From: CAZKVJ01 sp964556225
Lineage (GTDB): Bacteria > Actinomycetota > Acidimicrobiia > Acidimicrobiales > Ilumatobacteraceae
Direction of reading: 5' to 3'
Length of the DNA: 64,000 nt
NCBI GenBank assembly: GCA_964556225.1
Contig: CAZKVJ010000011.1
Coordinates: 61,151 to 125,150, forward strand
Positions 61,469 through 64,000 of the stretch are shown piece by piece. Position 1 is the stretch's first letter; each line of letters opens with the position of its first letter. Position numbers and translations under genes: made by a program. The notes beneath the pieces were generated by a model. It was given only the letters and a program-made list of their open reading frames with translations, had not been told where the DNA came from and did not search any database.

Positions 61469-62068
61469 TCAGCCGGCGATCATCGCGAGCACACCGCCGA
61501 GGGCCAATCCGGCACCGAGGCCGGCCGTGACGTCGAGGGGGTTGTGGGCGCCCACGTACACCCGGCCGACCATCACGGCGACCGCCGCCAGCAGCGGCGC
61601 GGCGGCCCACGCCGGCGGCAGGCTCGGCATCACGACGCACGCGACCGCCGCGACGAGGATGACATGCCCAGACGGGAAGCTCGGTCCGGCGCGGGGGACG
61701 TCACCCCCACGGAGGTGGGCGTCGACCTGACTCGTGCCGGGTCGCTGACGAACGGCGAGCGCGCCGGCCATCTCCTTGCGGATGAGCCGCTCGGCCACCA
61801 GCTTGAGCGCCGCCGCCGCCACCACGCCGAGGGCCACGGTCCACTCCCGGACGATCCCGGCGATGACCAACCCGGCGAGCGTCCCGACGACCAGATTGCC
61901 GAGCTGCATGGGCAGCCACAGCGGCCAGTAGAGCCAGTCCGGCAGGCGGTTCACGGCGTGGAACACCCGTCGCTCGGTGGGGCCGATGACCGGCCGGCGG
62001 GCGACGACCACCGACGCGCCGAGCACCGTGGCGCCGAACGCCGAGAGCGAGAGCCAGGCGGGGTTCAC
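61469..62068 (-). CDS. PAP2 family phosphatase
   Basis: 199 aa with five or six helices. The three phosphatase motifs are present: KEMAGALAVRQRPG (KxxxxxxRP), PSFPSGHVILVAAV (PSGH) and GRVYVGAHNPLDVTAG (RxxxxxHxxxD). Dephosphorylates lipid phosphates such as undecaprenyl pyrophosphate or phosphatidate. GTG start overlaps the TGA of a small upstream gene. Confidence 0.9.
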   Translation of the reverse strand: MNPAWLSLSAFGATVLGASVVVARRPVIGPTERRVFHAVNRLPDWLYWPLWLPMQLGNLVVGTLAGLVIAGIVREWTVALGVVAAAALKLVAERLIRKEMAGALAVRQRPGTSQVDAHLRGGDVPRAGPSFPSGHVILVAAVACVVMPSLPPAWAAAPLLAAVAVMVGRVYVGAHNPLDVTAGLGAGLALGGVLAMIAG

Positions 62069-62238
62069 GGGGCGCCGAGCCGGCGACGGAGGTCGTCGAG
62101 CAGCCCCGGCCGGCCCTTCAGCGCGGTGCGGGTGGCACCGCTCAGGGTCCACGGCTGCAACCGCTCGACCGCCACAGCCCGGGTGGCGGCGTCGACGCTT
62201 CCGATCGCCGGGGCCACGGCGCGCTCCGCGCCGACCAC
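62065..62238 (-). CDS. Small 57-aa protein between radical SAM and PAP2 genes, unknown
   Basis: GTG 62238 to TGA 62065 gives 57 aa (VVGAERAVAPAIGSVDAATR ... LLDDLRRRLGAP). Only 4 of its 57 codons end in A or T, which marks it as coding. Its stop overlaps the PAP2 GTG (GTGA), and it begins 46 nt after the radical SAM gene on the same strand. It has an Ala/Val-rich first half and a basic helical end with no Cys. It may be a partner or a small regulator; no family is recognised. Confidence 0.72.
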   Translation of the reverse strand: MVGAERAVAPAIGSVDAATRAVAVERLQPWTLSGATRTALKGRPGLLDDLRRRLGAP

Positions 62239-62283
62239 GGCCGCCGACGAGGCGGAGCAGGTCGACCGGGGAGCGTTCGACGC

Positions 62284-63444
62284 TCACGCCGGTGCGGCGA
62301 CGCCCGCAGGCTGGTAGGCGCACATCGGGTCCTCGCCGAGCAGGTCGCCGGTGGCGGCGTAGGCCTGCGAGCGGGACCCGCCGCAGACCGTGCGGAACTC
62401 GCAGCGTCCGCAGCGGCCGTGCAGCGCGTCGGGGTCGCGGAGCTGACGCATCACCGGCGCGTCGCGGTAGATGACCGAGAGCGGCTGCTCTCGCACCGAG
62501 CCGACCGGCACGGGGAGGAACCCGCTCGGCTGCACCGTGCCCAGGTGGTCGATGAACGCGAAGCCCCGTCCGGCGTTCACGTCGAGCGGCGGGCGCGGCC
62601 GGCGCACCTCAGGGAGGCGCAGCGACTGCGTCCGGCGGCGGAGCTCGGCGCGCAGCGGTCCGACGGGGAACGCCGCGTCCGGATCGTCGGCCGCGGCCCG
62701 CTGCTGGGCGATCCGGCGGAAGTGCGGGGCCTCGGTCGTCTTCACCGGCACGAGGTTGGCGATGTCGTGCAGCCAGTGGAGCACCTCCTCGACCTGCTCG
62801 GGATCGAGGGTGGTGAGGCTGGTGCCCCGGCCGGTGGGCACGAGGAAGAACACGCTCCACAGCGAGACGTCGGCGTCGAGCACCCACTGCAGCAGGTCGG
62901 GGAGCTCCATCACGTTGGCGGCCGTCACCGTGGTGTTGATCTGCAGCCGCAGCCCCGCCTCGCGTACCGCGCGTGCCGCGGTGAGGGTCGCGTCGAACAC
63001 CCCATCGACGCCGCGCACACCATCGTGGGTGGCGGCACCGGCGCCGTCGAGCGACAGCGACACCGCCTTGGCGCCCGCCCGCTCCATCTCGACGAGGGTC
63101 GGGGCGGTCAGGCGGGGGGTGACGGAAGGTGACAGCGACACGCTGAGGCCGGCGGCCGTCCCGTGGGCGACCAGCTCGGCCAGGTCGGGCCGTTCGAAGG
63201 GGTCGCCGCCGGTGAGGACGATCATCGGGCGGGGCGGTCCGTAGGCGGCGAGGTCGTCGAGGAGGCGCTTGCCCTCGTCGGTGGTGAGCTCACGAGGGTC
63301 GCGCCGGCGCACCGCATCGGCGCGGCAGTGGGCGCACGCCAGCTCGCAGGCGCGAGTGACCTCCCAGATCACGATGAAGGGACGGTCGGCGACATCGTGG
63401 TGGAGGGACCGCACGGCATGGGGGGTGGCGTACCGGTCGTCCAT
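62284..63444 (-). CDS. Radical SAM protein with SPASM-like C-terminus
   Basis: 386 aa. The N-terminal motif WEVTRACELACAHCRADA (CxxxCxxC) holds the AdoMet-binding 4Fe-4S cluster; LTGGDPFERPDL is the GGD motif. The C-terminus CGRCEFRTVCGGSRSQAYAA and DPMCAY gives the Cys set of SPASM-like auxiliary clusters; the pattern resembles the TIGR04053 family. Enzymes of this type modify peptides or tetrapyrroles, but the substrate is unknown; no precursor peptide with Cys is adjacent. ATG start supported by TAGCGT 8 nt upstream. Confidence 0.93.
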   Translation of the reverse strand: MDDRYATPHAVRSLHHDVADRPFIVIWEVTRACELACAHCRADAVRRRDPRELTTDEGKRLLDDLAAYGPPRPMIVLTGGDPFERPDLAELVAHGTAAGLSVSLSPSVTPRLTAPTLVEMERAGAKAVSLSLDGAGAATHDGVRGVDGVFDATLTAARAVREAGLRLQINTTVTAANVMELPDLLQWVLDADVSLWSVFFLVPTGRGTSLTTLDPEQVEEVLHWLHDIANLVPVKTTEAPHFRRIAQQRAAADDPDAAFPVGPLRAELRRRTQSLRLPEVRRPRPPLDVNAGRGFAFIDHLGTVQPSGFLPVPVGSVREQPLSVIYRDAPVMRQLRDPDALHGRCGRCEFRTVCGGSRSQAYAATGDLLGEDPMCAYQPAGVAAPA

Positions 63445-63452
63445 GCACGGCC

Positions 63453-63458
63453 ACGCTA
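63453..63458 (-). promoter_or_regulatory. -10 hexamer TAGCGT, leaderless promoter of the radical SAM gene
   Basis: On the minus strand TAGCGT ends 8 nt before the ATG at 63444 (an in-frame ATG at 63471 lies upstream of the box and is therefore unlikely). Confidence 0.5.
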
Positions 63459-63494
63459 CCGGCCGGCCCACAGCGCAGCGGCAATGATCAGGGC

Positions 63495-64000
63495 GTGACC
63501 CCGGAGCGTGAGATCACCGAGCCCGTGGACCTCTGCGACCATCGCGGCCGGCTGAACCCGGCGGCGCGCGGCTGGTCGCGTCACCCGCTCCACCGGGCGA
63601 ACCTGCGCGGGGCGCGGGGCCGTAAGAAGCGCTGGGACTACTGGTGCGTCATCTCCGACGAGGTCGTGGTGTCGCTCACCTACGCCGACGTCGACTACCT
63701 CGGGCTGGCGAGCGTCTGGGTGATGGAGCGGGCGACCGGCGCCGAGGCGCAGGCGGGCGTGCAGGTGCCGTTCGCCCGCGGGTTCCACCTGTCCGACGAA
63801 CCGTGCACGGCCACGATGCGCGCCGTAGGGAAGGGGTTCGAGCTGGAGATCGCCGAGTCCGCGTCGGCCACCCGGCTCCGGGCGTCGGGGCGAGGGGCCG
63901 GCCGGCCGATCGAGGTGGACGTGACGGTGGACAAGCCCGCCTCCCACGAGTCGCTGAACGTCGTGATCCCGTGGAGCGAGCGGCGCTTCCAGTACACGTC
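63495..64000 (+). CDS. DUF2804-like protein, 5' part (truncated by window end)
   Basis: 168 codons from GTG without a stop up to the window end. REITEPVDLCDHRGRLNPAA and RKKRWDYWCVISDEVVVSLT are typical of DUF2804, whose members are ~330 aa with a beta-rich lipocalin-like fold of unknown role. It is divergent from the radical SAM gene. The 3' half is missing. Confidence 0.82.
   Translation, partial: MTPEREITEPVDLCDHRGRLNPAARGWSRHPLHRANLRGARGRKKRWDYWCVISDEVVVSLTYADVDYLGLASVWVMERATGAEAQAGVQVPFARGFHLSDEPCTATMRAVGKGFELEIAESASATRLRASGRGAGRPIEVDVTVDKPASHESLNVVIPWSERRFQYT

Overview
The window is a 64 kb chromosomal segment of a very GC-rich actinobacterium, most likely from the class Acidimicrobiia (an Ilumatobacter/Iamia-type organism). 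This rests on GC-saturated third codon positions, frequent GTG starts, coenzyme F420 biosynthesis genes (cofD, cofE), two luciferase-like probable F420 enzymes, a DUF3499 gene, a SigK/RskA-type sigma pair, and a gene order partly shared with the secA1-comF-sahH-manB-fbiAB region of mycobacteria. It is dense and looks like ordinary chromosome. I see no insertion sequence, prophage, CRISPR array, tRNA or rRNA, and no gene-free stretch over about 300 bp.

Layout. (1) 1-16112 is a surface-polysaccharide and envelope region: GT4 glycosyltransferases, a sugar-nucleotide pyrophosphorylase, a degenerate SDR, GDP-mannose dehydratase, a flippase-like exporter, and an operon of a giant GT2 membrane protein, a DUF5719-like protein and a membrane thioredoxin. 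The F420 genes cofD-cofE lie inside it. (2) 16113-26341: ftsH, DUF3499, a CPBP protease, a large GT-C-like membrane protein, phosphomannomutase, Trm112, a secreted repeat protein and ahcY, closed by a near-perfect 47-nt palindrome. (3) 26426-33344 is core machinery: a YczE-like membrane protein, comF, secA, prfB, a short leader ORF, ftsE and ftsX. (4) 33368-45898 is mixed: a crotonase, a DUF4352-like protein, a menB-trmH-purU operon, a cell-wall hydrolase with four peptidoglycan-binding repeats plus M23, a cation efflux protein, a Gfo/Idh oxidoreductase, a second divergent FtsH-like AAA protease, an LLM oxidoreductase and a DinB-META-META fusion. (5) 45903-47929: a fasciclin lipoprotein divergent from an ECF sigma/anti-sigma pair, resembling the mycobacterial SigK-RskA-MPT83 module. 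(6) 47948-57295 is an acyl-CoA catabolic region: a double acyl-CoA dehydrogenase, two crotonases, an amidohydrolase, a two-domain VOC protein, an isochorismatase-fold protein, a hotdog-like protein, an LLM oxidoreductase and a SnoaL-like protein. (7) 57303-64000: a GT-C-like membrane protein, an OafA-type acyltransferase with SGNH domain, a PAP2 phosphatase, a 57-aa gene, a radical SAM/SPASM protein and a partial DUF2804 gene.

How the genes fit together. The phosphomannomutase, the pyrophosphorylase and Gmd form a GDP-mannose to GDP-4-keto-6-deoxymannose route feeding the glycosyltransferases and exporter. CofD and CofE build F420, which the LLM proteins probably use. Regions 6 and 7 look like lipid, steroid or aromatic acyl-CoA breakdown next to envelope modification.

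The strongest whole-window pattern is regulatory. About 20 genes on both strands carry a TANNNT hexamer ending only 6-10 nt before the start codon, usually with no Shine-Dalgarno, which implies widespread leaderless or nearly leaderless transcription. This was used to choose many starts, including a TTG start and a 14-aa leader ORF before ftsE.
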